Source: Pseudomonas sp. 31-12 (lineage in GTDB: Bacteria; Pseudomonadota; Gammaproteobacteria; Pseudomonadales; Pseudomonadaceae). Taken from it: DNA of 64,000 bases. This document shows, one piece after another, positions 1 through 8,714 of the stretch. Positions within the stretch are counted from its first letter, which is position 1. The number at the start of each line of letters is the position of its first letter. The stretch spans positions 2,976,001 through 3,040,000 of the forward strand of contig NZ_CP029482.1 of the NCBI RefSeq assembly GCF_003151075.1, read 5' to 3'. The notes under the pieces were generated by a model. It worked only from the letters and a program-made list of their open reading frames with translations, had not been told where the DNA came from and searched no databases. Both the position numbers and the translations under genes were made by a program.

Positions 1-789
1 ATCAGCTTTCAGGCCGCTGACGAGCAGGTCAACAACATGCTCGCTGGCTCGCGCAAGGCCTTCGCCCAGAAGCTTGCCATGGCACGGGCGGTGAAAGCCC
101 AGGGTTACCCGATGGTGCTGAATTTCGTCACCCACCGGCACAACATCGACCAGATCGCGCAGATCATCGACCTGTGTCTGGAACTGGAAGCGGACTTCGT
201 CGAACTGGCCACGTGTCAGTTCTACGGCTGGGCCGAACTCAACCGCGTCGGCCTGTTGCCGACCCGCGAGCAATTGCAGCGTGCCGAGCGCATCACCAAC
301 GAATACCGTGAACGTCTTGAGGCCGAGGGCCATCCCTGCAAACTGATCTTCGTCACCCCGGACTACTACGAAGAACGCCCCAAGACCTGCATGAACGGCT
401 GGGCCAACCTGTTTCTCGACATCACCCCGGACGGCACGGCGTTGCCTTGTCACAGTGCGCGGCAATTGCCGGTGGAGTTTCCCAACGTGCGCGAGCACAG
501 CATCGCGCACATCTGGACCGAGTCATTCGGCTTTAATCGCTTTCGTGGCGATGACTGGATGAAAGAACCGTGCCGCTCCTGCGATGAAAAGCACAAGGAC
601 CTGGGCGGCTGTCGCTGCCAGGCGTTCATGCTCACCGGCGATGCCGAGAATGCCGACCCGGTGTGCAGCAAGTCGGCACACCATGGGGTGATCCTCAAGG
701 CTCGCGATGAAGCGGATGCGCCGGGGCACGGGATGGAACACCTGACGTTGCGTAACGAGAAGGCTTCGCGGCTGATCTATCGCGGCTGA
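1..789 (+). CDS. pqqE: PqqE, PQQ biosynthesis radical SAM protein (5' end missing)
   Basis: This is the C-terminal 262 residues of PqqE, the radical SAM enzyme that cross-links Glu and Tyr of the PqqA peptide in pyrroloquinoline quinone synthesis. The frame is open from base 1, so the N-terminal part with the CxxxCxxC SAM cluster lies outside the window. The visible part has the partial TIM barrel ([22 protein letters not shown]) and the C-terminal SPASM cysteines ([34 protein letters not shown]) that bind auxiliary Fe-S clusters. The gene after it is ercA; no pqqH-like peptidase follows, as it does in P. aeruginosa. Identification is firm from the SPASM region and context. Confidence 0.95.
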   Translation: MSFQAADEQVNNMLAGSRKAFAQKLAMARAVKAQGYPMVLNFVTHRHNIDQIAQIIDLCLELEADFVELATCQFYGWAELNRVGLLPTREQLQRAERITNEYRERLEAEGHPCKLIFVTPDYYEERPKTCMNGWANLFLDITPDGTALPCHSARQLPVEFPNVREHSIAHIWTESFGFNRFRGDDWMKEPCRSCDEKHKDLGGCRCQAFMLTGDAENADPVCSKSAHHGVILKARDEADAPGHGMEHLTLRNEKASRLIYRG

Positions 790-807
790 ATCAAGGACGA
801 CACAAAT

Positions 808-828
808 CCCCTGTGGGAGCGGGCTGCG
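808..828. repeat. Single REP core
   Basis: The bases CTGTGGGAGCGGGCT are a lone Pseudomonas REP half with no obvious inverted partner nearby. It lies between pqqE and ercA. Confidence 0.5.
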
Positions 829-926
829 GTGTTCAGGCGGGAAATGCTACCCATTGGTCTGATTGCATTCGCGGAGGGATGGGTTAGTGTGGTTCTACCT
901 TCAAAACAATAAAAACAGGCTTTCCA

Positions 927-2090
927 ATGAGCCAGAGTCTCAGCCAGCTGCGTAAATTCGTTTCGCCTGAAATCATTTTCGGTGCCGGTTGCCGGCACAA
1001 CGTCGGCAACTGCGCCAAGACCTTCGGTGCCCGCAAGGTATTGGTGGTCAGCGACCCCGGTGTGATTGCCGCCGGTTGGGTGGCCGATGTCGAAGCCAGT
1101 CTGCAAGCCCAGGGCATCGATTACTTTCTGTATAGCGACGTTTCGCCCAACCCGCGGGTCGAGGAAGTCATGCTCGGCGCCGAGCTGTACAAGGAAAACC
1201 ATTGCGATGTGATCGTCGCGGTCGGCGGTGGCAGCCCGATGGATTGCGGCAAAGGCATCGGCATCGTCGTCGCCCACGGACGCAGCATCCTTGAGTTCGA
1301 AGGCGTCGATACCATCCGCGTGCCCAGCCCGCCGCTGATCCTGATTCCGACCACCGCCGGCACCTCGGCGGATGTCTCGCAGTTCGTGATCATTTCCAAC
1401 CAGCAAGAACGCATGAAGTTCTCCATCGTCAGCAAGGCCGTGGTGCCGGATGTGTCGCTGATCGACCCGGAAACCACCTTGAGCATGGACCCGTTCCTGT
1501 CGGCCTGTACCGGCATTGATGCGCTGGTGCATGCCATCGAAGCGTTCGTCTCCACCGGCCACGGGCCGTTGACCGACCCGCACGCGCTGGAAGCCATGCG
1601 CCTGATCAACGGCAACCTGGTGCAGATGATCGCCAACCCGACCGACATCGCCCTTCGCGAGAAGATCATGCTCGGCAGCATGCAGGCCGGCCTGGCGTTC
1701 TCCAACGCGATCCTCGGCGCGGTGCACGCGATGTCCCACAGCCTCGGCGGCTTTCTCGATTTGCCCCATGGCTTGTGCAACGCGGTGCTGGTGGAGCACG
1801 TGGTGGCGTTCAACTATAGCTCGGCGCCGGATCGCTTCAAGGTGATCGCCGAGACCTTCGGCATCGATTGCCGTGGCCTCAATCACCGGCAGATCTGCGG
1901 GCGTCTGGTCGAGCACCTGATCGCCCTGAAACATGCGATCGGCTTCCATGAAACCCTCGGTTTGCACGGGGTCAGTACCGCCGACATTCCGTTCCTGTCG
2001 CAACACGCCATGCACGACCCGTGCATCCTCACCAACCCGCGTGAGTCCAGTCAGCGTGATGTCGAGGTCGTCTATGGCGAAGCCCTCTGA
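927..2090 (+). CDS. ercA: ErcA-type iron-containing alcohol dehydrogenase
   Basis: A 387-residue group III (iron-containing) alcohol dehydrogenase. The NAD-binding motif GGGSPMDCGKG and the usual metal-ligand segments (DALVHAIEAF, HAMSHSLGG, LPHG) are all present, so it looks catalytically intact. In P. aeruginosa the orthologue beside the pqq genes, ErcA, is part of the regulatory network for PQQ-dependent ethanol oxidation (with ErcS, EraSR, AgmR) rather than the main dehydrogenase. Its end overlaps the start of the next gene by 17 bases, indicating translational coupling with the kinase. Assignment as ErcA rests mostly on context between pqqE and the hybrid kinase. Confidence 0.85.
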   Translation: MSQSLSQLRKFVSPEIIFGAGCRHNVGNCAKTFGARKVLVVSDPGVIAAGWVADVEASLQAQGIDYFLYSDVSPNPRVEEVMLGAELYKENHCDVIVAVGGGSPMDCGKGIGIVVAHGRSILEFEGVDTIRVPSPPLILIPTTAGTSADVSQFVIISNQQERMKFSIVSKAVVPDVSLIDPETTLSMDPFLSACTGIDALVHAIEAFVSTGHGPLTDPHALEAMRLINGNLVQMIANPTDIALREKIMLGSMQAGLAFSNAILGAVHAMSHSLGGFLDLPHGLCNAVLVEHVVAFNYSSAPDRFKVIAETFGIDCRGLNHRQICGRLVEHLIALKHAIGFHETLGLHGVSTADIPFLSQHAMHDPCILTNPRESSQRDVEVVYGEAL

Positions 2091-3801
2091 CGAGCAGCAA
2101 CGCGCGCTCGCCGGGCTACTGGGATTAGGCAGCCACTCGGCGCGCAAGAGCCACTACCCGGAACTCGCCGCACGACTGGACGAGCTGGAAGCCGAGCGCA
2201 ATCGCTACAAGTGGCTGTTCGAAAACGCCGTCCACGGGATCTTCCAGGCCAGCCTCATGGAAGGCATGCGTGCCGCCAACCCGGCCCTGGCGCGGATGCT
2301 TGGCTATCAGGATCCGCAAGAGGTGCTGTTTTCGCTGGCCGACCTGGCGAGCAACCTGTTTGTCGGCGGCGCTCAAGAGCTGGAGAAAATCCGTGAAATG
2401 CTCCAGCGCGAGCGCAGCCTGCACGGCTATGAAACCCAGTTGCGACGCAAGGACGGCACCAGCCTCGACGTGCTGATGAACCTGCTGCTCAAACCCGACC
2501 AGGAGGGGCTGGTGGAGGGTTTTGTCGCCGACATCACCGAACGCAAATTCGCCCAGCAGCGCCTGCAACAACTCAACGACGAACTGGAGCAGCGGGTCAC
2601 CGCGCGCACCGACGAATTGCTGGAAGCCAACCGCAACCTGCAACAGCAGATCACCCAACGTAAACAGATTGCCCAAGACTTGCGCGATGCCCGGGACGCC
2701 GCCGAGGCCGCCAACCGCAGCAAGGACAAATACCTCGCTGCCGCCAGCCATGACTTGCTGCAACCCCTCAACGCCGCGCGTTTGCTGATCTCGACGTTGC
2801 GCGAGCGCAAGTTGCCGGATGTCGAGCAGGTACTGGTGGAGCGAACCCATCAGGCCCTGGAAGGCGCTGAAGATTTACTCACCGACTTGCTGGATATTTC
2901 CCGGCTCGATCAAGCAGCGGTCAAACCGGACGTCGCGTTGTACCGCCTCGACGAATTACTCGCGCCGCTGGTCTCGGAGTTCCAGTCGGTGGCCGAGGCC
3001 GCCGGGTTGAACCTGCGGGTGCACATGGGCGATTACGCCATTCATACCGACCTGCGCTTGATGACGCGGATCCTGCGCAACTTCCTCAGCAACGCCTGCC
3101 GTTATACAGATGAGGGCGCCATTCTGCTGGGGGCCAGGCGGCGCGGCGATATGCTGCGCCTGGAAGTGTGGGACACCGGGCGCGGGATCGCGGCGGACCG
3201 GCTCGACTCGATCTTCCTCGAATTCAATCAACTGGATGTCGGCCGCGCCGCCGACCGCAAGGGCGTGGGTCTGGGGCTGGCCATCGTTGAGCGCATCGCC
3301 AAGATCCTCAACTACCGGATTCAGGTTCATTCGCGGCCGGGACGTGGCTCGGTGTTCAGCATCGACGTGCCGATTTCCCATGAGATCCCGTTGCCGATCA
3401 GCCTGGCAGCACCGCAGCCGGGCACGGGCAATCCGTTGCCGGGCAGGCGCCTGCTGGTGCTGGACAACGAAGTGAGCATTCTGGACAGCATGAGCGCGCT
3501 GCTCGGGCAGTGGGGCTGCGAGGTGGTGATTGCCACGGATGAACACTCAGCGTTGGCCGCTTTGAAGGGGCGGGCGCCGGAACTGATTCTGGCGGATTAC
3601 CACCTCGATCACGGCGTCGTCGGCTGTGACGTGGTGCGGCATTTGCGCGAGCATTTCAGTCAGGCGATTCCGGCGGTGATCATCACTGCCGACCGCACCG
3701 ACCAGTGCCGGCGTTCGTTGCAGCGACTCGACGCGCCGCTGCTGAACAAACCGGTGAAACCCGGCAAGTTGCGTGCGGTACTGAGTCAGATGCTGGGCTG
3801 A
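2074..3801 (+). CDS. ercS: ErcS-like PAS hybrid sensor kinase
   Basis: A 575-residue soluble hybrid histidine kinase. From the N-terminus: a PAS domain (about 45-165), a coiled coil (about 165-225), a HisKA domain with the phospho-accepting His in AASHDLLQPL, an HATPase domain (NFLSNACRYT, DTGRGI, GVGLGLAI) and a C-terminal receiver domain with the Asp in LADYHLDH and Lys in NKPVKP. No membrane segment is seen, so it senses a cytoplasmic signal. The ATG at 2074 is chosen because GAGG sits about 7 bases upstream; an in-frame ATG at 2059 is the alternative. It overlaps ercA, like PA1991-PA1992 in P. aeruginosa, and probably controls PQQ-alcohol oxidation. Its end overlaps the convergent epimerase gene. 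Confidence 0.85.
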   Translation: MAKPSDEQQRALAGLLGLGSHSARKSHYPELAARLDELEAERNRYKWLFENAVHGIFQASLMEGMRAANPALARMLGYQDPQEVLFSLADLASNLFVGGAQELEKIREMLQRERSLHGYETQLRRKDGTSLDVLMNLLLKPDQEGLVEGFVADITERKFAQQRLQQLNDELEQRVTARTDELLEANRNLQQQITQRKQIAQDLRDARDAAEAANRSKDKYLAAASHDLLQPLNAARLLISTLRERKLPDVEQVLVERTHQALEGAEDLLTDLLDISRLDQAAVKPDVALYRLDELLAPLVSEFQSVAEAAGLNLRVHMGDYAIHTDLRLMTRILRNFLSNACRYTDEGAILLGARRRGDMLRLEVWDTGRGIAADRLDSIFLEFNQLDVGRAADRKGVGLGLAIVERIAKILNYRIQVHSRPGRGSVFSIDVPISHEIPLPISLAAPQPGTGNPLPGRRLLVLDNEVSILDSMSALLGQWGCEVVIATDEHSALAALKGRAPELILADYHLDHGVVGCDVVRHLREHFSQAIPAVIITADRTDQCRRSLQRLDAPLLNKPVKPGKLRAVLSQMLG

Positions 3802-4670
3802 TCAAGCTGGCGATAGTGCAGGCTGAAGCCGAGTTCGACGGATTGACCTTGCTCCAGCAAACGCAGCCCCGGCCGCCCGGGCAAGTGATGGGCGTTGACT
3901 GGGTGGCTGACCGGTTCGATGCAGAAAAATCCCATACCCACCGGGCAATAGAGTAGGTAGTAATCGCTGCCGCTGGCCTGGCATTCCAGCTCATAACCGA
4001 GCTCGGGTTGCTGGATCAGGCAATGACCGTCCCATTCGCAGAAACCATTGTCGACCAGTGTGTCGGGCAGCACTTTGAGCTGATAAAAGTCCCACTCCGC
4101 AGGCAGTGCCATGCGTTCAGTTGGCAGTTTCGATCCATCGCATAGCCAGGCTTTTTCAGCCTTGGCCTTTAGCCGGGTGTTGGCGGTGCGGGGAAAGTAC
4201 GGGTGCAGTCCGAGGCCATGCCACGCGGGGTGTTTGGCCAGGTGAGTGACGTGCAAATCGATGCTCAATCGGCCCTCGCTCAGATGAAACCGCTGCCGGG
4301 CGCGATAGGCGAAGGGGTTTTTGCTGTTGAGTTGCAAGACGACTTCGTCATGGGCCTGCGACACCACCTGCCACGGTTGTTGCCAGGCGCTGCCGTGAAT
4401 CGGCAGTGGATCGGTGAGGCTGTTGGGCTTCAAGGCGAGCCAGCCATCGGGACAGTCGAAGCCCCCTTCGGCGATTCGGTTCGACCACGGAATCAAGGGG
4501 TAGCAACCGAGTTTGCCTGGCAGGCCGGTGTTCAGCGCGTGGGCGTCGTTGTGGCGCAGCAGCGGCTGCCCGGTGCTGCGAACGGTCCAGTTGACGAGGC
4601 TGCCACCGAGTTCGGGGGCGAGGGTGAGGTGGGTGAGTTCGTCTGTGAGTTCGATGAGAGTCGTTTTCAT
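3786..4670 (-). CDS. Aldose 1-epimerase (GalM-like mutarotase)
   Basis: About 294 residues of the aldose 1-epimerase superfamily: N-terminal ELGGSLVNW, PLIPWSNRI with the substrate-binding Arg, the catalytic-type HPYF segment (GLGLHPYFPRT) and the C-terminal PVSHPVNAHH. The first codon of the frame is at 4682, but the ATG at 4670 (MKTTLIE) gives a more usual N-terminus. It follows the uronate TRAP operon on the same strand, separated by a REPIN. That suggests it interconverts alpha and beta anomers of a uronic acid or hexose for the dehydrogenase; the substrate is inferred. It converges on ercS with a 16-base overlap. Confidence 0.8.
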   Translation of the reverse strand: MKTTLIELTDELTHLTLAPELGGSLVNWTVRSTGQPLLRHNDAHALNTGLPGKLGCYPLIPWSNRIAEGGFDCPDGWLALKPNSLTDPLPIHGSAWQQPWQVVSQAHDEVVLQLNSKNPFAYRARQRFHLSEGRLSIDLHVTHLAKHPAWHGLGLHPYFPRTANTRLKAKAEKAWLCDGSKLPTERMALPAEWDFYQLKVLPDTLVDNGFCEWDGHCLIQQPELGYELECQASGSDYYLLYCPVGMGFFCIEPVSHPVNAHHLPGRPGLRLLEQGQSVELGFSLHYRQLDQPSI

Positions 4671-4701
4671 GGCGTTCTGCAAAGGAATGTGAAAGTGCTT
4701 T

Positions 4702-4823
4702 TGTGGCGAGGGAGCTTGCTCCCGCTCGGCTGCGCAGCAGTCGCAAAGTCAGGCAACTCGGTCTTCCTGAAAAATTGCAGGGGGCCGCTGCGCGACCCTG
4801 CGGGAGCAAGCTCCCTCGCCACA
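4702..4823. repeat. REPIN (inverted REP pair)
   Basis: Two arms based on TGTGGCGAGGGAGC (from 4702) and GCTCCCTCGCCACA (ending 4823) face each other around a GC-rich spacer. It separates dctM from the epimerase gene and may act as an mRNA-stabilising or terminating hairpin. Confidence 0.8.
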
Positions 4824-4847
4824 GGGAGTCTTGCTCACCAACCGGTT

Positions 4848-6128
4848 TTACAACACCAAATGCGGCAACCACAGCGACAGCGCCGGAATGTAGGTCACCC
4901 CCAACAGCACCAGGAACAGCACGGCGTAGAACGGCAGCAGCGCTTTCACGGTTTTTTCGATGCTGACTTTGCCCACGGCCGACCCCACAAACAATACCGC
5001 GCCCACCGGCGGCGTGATCAATCCGATCCCCAGGTTCACCAGCATGATCATGCCAAACTGCACCGGGTCCACGCCAATGCCCAGAATTACCGGCATCAGG
5101 ATCGGCGTCAGGATCAGGATCAGCGGCGCCATGTCCATCACGGTGCCGAGCAACAGCAGCATGACGTTGATGCACATCAGGATCACGTATCGGTTGTCCG
5201 ACAGGGTCAGGAACATCGTGGTGATCTTCGACGGAATCTGCATCAGGGTCATGATGTAGCCGAAGCTCGCGGCGAAGCCGATCAGGATCATCACGATCGA
5301 AATCGTCCGCACCGTGCGGTGCATCAGTTTTGGCAGCTCGCTCCACTTGTAGTCGCGGTAGATGAACATGGTCACGAAGAACGACCACAGCACCGCAATC
5401 GCCGCCGATTCAGTGGCGGTGAAAATACCCGAGAGAATCCCGCCGAGGATGATGACCATGGCCATCAGGCCCCACATCGCTTCGCCGCAGATTTTCAGCG
5501 CCTGCTTCAAGGGAATGACTTCGCCCTTGGGGTAGTTGCGCTTTTTCGCGAAGATCAGGCACAGCACCATCAGGCACGCGCTCATCAGCAAACCAGGGAC
5601 CACGCCGGCCATGAACAGCGACGCAATCGACACCGTGCCGCCCGCGGCCAGCGAGTAGAGCACCGAGTTGTGGCTGGGCGGCGTCAGCAGCGCTTGTACC
5701 GAGCCGCTGACCGTCACGGCCGTGGCGAATTCCCGCGGGTAACCACGGCGTTCCATTTCTGGAATCAGCACCGAACCGACAGAGGCCGTGTCGGCCACCG
5801 AAGAACCGGAGATCGCGCCGAAGAAGGTCGAGGCCATGATGTTGACCAGCGACAAGCCGCCACGGACAAACCCGACCAGCACACCGGCAAACGCCACCAG
5901 CCGCCGGGACATGCCGCCCTCGGCCATGATCGCGCCCGCCAGGACGAAGAACGGAATCGCCAGCAAGGAGAATTTGTTCACACCGCCGGCGACCTGAATC
6001 ATCAGCGCCTGGAACGGGATGTCGATCCACCACGCGCCGATCAGGGCGGAAAGCCCCAGTGCATAGGCGACCGGCATGCCGATCAGGATCAACGCAATAA
6101 AACTGCCCAACAGAATCAACGCGTCCAT
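4848..6128 (-). CDS. TRAP transporter large permease (DctM family)
   Basis: A 426-residue polytopic membrane protein of the DctM/SiaM family, the Na+-coupled translocating subunit of a tripartite ATP-independent periplasmic transporter. Features seen are repeated long hydrophobic segments, family motifs such as GTASVGSVLIPEM-like and LITPPVG near the C-terminus, and PPSHNSVLYS in the middle. It starts one base after the small-permease stop, in the order dctP-dctQ-dctM. The cluster with uronate dehydrogenase indicates uptake of glucuronate/galacturonate. Very confident of family, moderately of substrate. Confidence 0.93.
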   Translation of the reverse strand: MDALILLGSFIALILIGMPVAYALGLSALIGAWWIDIPFQALMIQVAGGVNKFSLLAIPFFVLAGAIMAEGGMSRRLVAFAGVLVGFVRGGLSLVNIMASTFFGAISGSSVADTASVGSVLIPEMERRGYPREFATAVTVSGSVQALLTPPSHNSVLYSLAAGGTVSIASLFMAGVVPGLLMSACLMVLCLIFAKKRNYPKGEVIPLKQALKICGEAMWGLMAMVIILGGILSGIFTATESAAIAVLWSFFVTMFIYRDYKWSELPKLMHRTVRTISIVMILIGFAASFGYIMTLMQIPSKITTMFLTLSDNRYVILMCINVMLLLLGTVMDMAPLILILTPILMPVILGIGVDPVQFGMIMLVNLGIGLITPPVGAVLFVGSAVGKVSIEKTVKALLPFYAVLFLVLLGVTYIPALSLWLPHLVL

Positions 6129-6656
6129 TCAGGCAGCCCCTTCGCTTTCTTCAACCAGGTCGAAACGCACGACCCGGCGGTTGCTCTGGTCACCGAGCAA
6201 GAGTTTTTCCAGGACAAAGATCAGCGTCAGCACACCGCCAATCGGGATCGGCATGTAGGTGATGCCCACGCGCAGCGTCGGCATGGCGCTCATGAACTGG
6301 TTCCAGGTCGACAGGCACAGCTTGGTGCCCCAGATGGTCATGAACAGGCAGATGGTCGCCATCAGCAATTGCGAGAAAATCGCCATCGCATTGCGCAGTC
6401 GGGGCGCCATGCGGTCAGTGAGCATCGCCACGGCCATGTGCGCGCCGGCGCGGTAACTCGCGGCGGCGCCGATGAAGGTGAAGACCATCATCAGCAAGAT
6501 GGCGGTGGGCTCCGGCCAGCTTGAGCCGGTGCCGAGCACGTAACGGGCGAAGACGCCCCAGGGAATGATCAGGGAAATCGCCAGGACCGACAGACCGGCG
6601 ACCCAGATGCAGGCCATGTAAATCCTGTCGTTGATGCGTAGCAGCAGATTCTTCAT
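6129..6656 (-). CDS. TRAP transporter small permease (DctQ family)
   Basis: About 175 residues with four hydrophobic segments and the family segment RYVLGTGSSWPEP between the second and third region, typical of DctQ subunits. The open frame begins at 6689, but the ATG at 6656 has GGTGGA about 6 bases upstream and gives the normal MKNLLLRINDRIY start. It abuts dctM (stop and next start adjacent), so the two are translated together. Confidence 0.9.
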   Translation of the reverse strand: MKNLLLRINDRIYMACIWVAGLSVLAISLIIPWGVFARYVLGTGSSWPEPTAILLMMVFTFIGAAASYRAGAHMAVAMLTDRMAPRLRNAMAIFSQLLMATICLFMTIWGTKLCLSTWNQFMSAMPTLRVGITYMPIPIGGVLTLIFVLEKLLLGDQSNRRVVRFDLVEESEGAA

Positions 6657-6734
6657 CGGGTTCCACCGTAACCGGGCGCGCGCTGACATACACCAACGTC
6701 AACGGCGCCGGGCCTTTCATGAGGGCAGGGAGGG

Positions 6735-7706
6735 TTACTGAACGGCTTCGATGCGCTTGATCAGGTCGACGTAAGGCGCGCCGTATTTCTCGCGGATCGA
6801 GGCGGTGGCCTCATAGAAAGGTTTTTTGTCTACGGTGATGAACTTGACCCCGGCGGCCTTGAGTTTTTCTTCACTGCTGGCCGTCTTCGCGTCCCACAAA
6901 ATGCGTTCTTGCGCCTGTGCGGCTTTGGCGGCTTTCTTCACCAGCGTCTGCTGCTCGGGGGTGAGTTTTTCCCAGGTGATTTTCGACATCACGATAGGCT
7001 CGGGCAGGATCAGGTGGCCGGTCAGGCTGTAGAACTTGGCGTTTTGATAGTGGTTGTGCTCAAGCAGCGTTGGCGGGTTGTTTTCCGCGCCATCTATCAC
7101 ACCGGTCTGCAGGGCACTGAAGATTTCGCCCGTGTCCATCGCGATACCGTTACCGCCCATGGCGTTGATGGTTTCGATGAACATGGGGTTGCCCATTACG
7201 CGGATCTTCATGCCTTTGAGATCCTCGGGGCTGTTTACCGGTTTTTTTGTGTAGATGTTGCGCGTACCGCCATCCATCCAGGCCAGGGCAACCAGGCCAA
7301 ACTCGGAATCGGTGATTTTGGCCAGGATTTCGTCGCCGACTTCACCGTCAATGACCTTGCGCATGTGCGCCTGATCGCGGAACACGAACGGCATGTTGAA
7401 CACGTTCACATCCGGCACCACCGGCCCGACGATGCCGAGGCTGACCCGGGCCATCTGGATGGCGCCGACCTGGGCTTGTTCAACCACTTCTTTTTCCGAG
7501 CCGAGCACACCGCCGGCGAACATCTTGAAAGTCAGCGTGCCGTTGCTGTCGGCCACCAGGGTTTTGCCCAGTTGTTCTTCGGCCACCACGGTCGGGTAGC
7601 CGGCCGGGTGGATGTCGGCGAATTTGATTTCCAGCGCCTGGGCGGCACTGCTGAGGGTGAAGGCCAAGGGGAGTGCAGCGGCGAGCAAGGTGCGTTTGAA
7701 GTCCAT
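6735..7706 (-). CDS. TRAP transporter solute-binding protein (DctP family), likely uronate
   Basis: A 323-residue periplasmic binding protein. It has a signal peptide (MDFKRTLLAAALPLAFTLSS, cleavage after AQA) and the DctP core with the conserved carboxylate-binding region LKGMKIRVMGNP and GVIDGAENNP. The Arg in KIRV is the usual ligand for the substrate carboxylate. It heads dctP-dctQ-dctM and follows the lactonase gene by 61 bases. Synteny with udh predicts D-glucuronate/D-galacturonate binding. Confidence 0.92.
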   Translation of the reverse strand: MDFKRTLLAAALPLAFTLSSAAQALEIKFADIHPAGYPTVVAEEQLGKTLVADSNGTLTFKMFAGGVLGSEKEVVEQAQVGAIQMARVSLGIVGPVVPDVNVFNMPFVFRDQAHMRKVIDGEVGDEILAKITDSEFGLVALAWMDGGTRNIYTKKPVNSPEDLKGMKIRVMGNPMFIETINAMGGNGIAMDTGEIFSALQTGVIDGAENNPPTLLEHNHYQNAKFYSLTGHLILPEPIVMSKITWEKLTPEQQTLVKKAAKAAQAQERILWDAKTASSEEKLKAAGVKFITVDKKPFYEATASIREKYGAPYVDLIKRIEAVQ

Positions 7707-7767
7707 GGGGGTGTCTCCAGTTTGTTATTTTTTTTGTATTCAAGGCGCAGCGGTGCAGCAGAATCGG

Positions 7768-8661
7768 TTAAAGCAGATCGTTGAACAGCGGTTCCGGTAA
7801 ACCTTTGATGCCGGGGTCGAGCGCGAACACGCCGCCGGCCAATGACTGAGGGTCATGGTCGTCACCGGGGCGGATCGAGGTCACGAACAGCGTGTCCAGT
7901 CGACTGCCACCGAAGGCGCACATGGTGGGTTTTTTCACGGGGACGGCGAGGGAACGGTCCAGTCGGCCGTCCGGGGTGAAGCGGTGAATCAGTCCGGCGT
8001 CGTTGGCGCAAATCCAGTAGCCGCCTTCGGCATCAACGGCGGCGCCGTCGGGGCGGCCGGGGAACTGGTTCATGTCGACGAACAGCCGCCGGTTGGACGG
8101 GGTGCCGCTGTCGATGTCGTAATCGAAGGCCCAGATCTGCTGGACCAAGGGATGGGAATCGGACAAGTACATCGTCCGGCCGTCCGGGCTGAAGCCCAAG
8201 CCGTTGGGCACGATGAAGCCATCAAACCGCGCTTCGAGCGGCCCACGCTGTCCGGCGCTGTAGCGATACAACGTGCCGTCGGCGGCGTTGGCGCCCATGT
8301 TCAACACCATGCTGCCGGCCCAGAAACGCCCCTGACGATCACAGCGACCGTCGTTCAGGCGCATGTCGACGCGGGCGTGATCGACATGCGCGAGCAGCTC
8401 GGCGTCGAGGCTGCCGTCGTTGTGCGGCTGCAAATGGAAGAAGCCGCTTTCCATCCCGGCCACCCAGCCGCCGTCGCTGTGACGGGCGATACAGGCGAGC
8501 ATTTCCGGGGCGGTCCAGGCATGGACATGCCCGCTGTCGGCGCTCCAGCGCTGCAGTCCACCGGCAGGAATATCCACCCAATACAGGGCGTTTTCCTCGG
8601 GGACCCAGACCGGGCTTTCACCGACCGCGTTTCGGGCATCGACAATCAATTCGGCTTGCAT
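7768..8661 (-). CDS. SMP-30/gluconolactonase family aldarolactonase
   Basis: A 297-residue six-bladed beta-propeller of the SMP-30/gluconolactonase/LRE family. Metal-ligand motifs are visible: GESPVW (first Glu), LNDGRCD, FIVPNGLGFSPDG (Asn) and RPDGAAVDAEGGYW (Asp). In pseudomonads such enzymes beside uronate dehydrogenase hydrolyse the galactaro- or glucarolactone it makes, giving galactarate or glucarate. Gene order udh-lactonase-TRAP supports that role. Lactone specificity cannot be read from the sequence. Confidence 0.88.
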   Translation of the reverse strand: MQAELIVDARNAVGESPVWVPEENALYWVDIPAGGLQRWSADSGHVHAWTAPEMLACIARHSDGGWVAGMESGFFHLQPHNDGSLDAELLAHVDHARVDMRLNDGRCDRQGRFWAGSMVLNMGANAADGTLYRYSAGQRGPLEARFDGFIVPNGLGFSPDGRTMYLSDSHPLVQQIWAFDYDIDSGTPSNRRLFVDMNQFPGRPDGAAVDAEGGYWICANDAGLIHRFTPDGRLDRSLAVPVKKPTMCAFGGSRLDTLFVTSIRPGDDHDPQSLAGGVFALDPGIKGLPEPLFNDLL

Positions 8662-8714
8662 GGCGACTCATTCCCTTGGGTTTTTGTTGTGGGGATCAAG
8701 TGAGGTCAGCGGGT

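Noticed and set aside
777-2147. Long open frame antisense to ercA (456 codons)
   Set aside because: Shadow of a GC-rich coding region. The product is His/Asp/Gly-rich with no domain, and the sense strand is a clear dehydrogenase.
4203-6524. 773-codon frame antisense to the epimerase and TRAP permease genes
   Set aside because: The product is a low-complexity His/Gln/Arg-rich string typical of antisense frames; the minus-strand genes have full family motifs.
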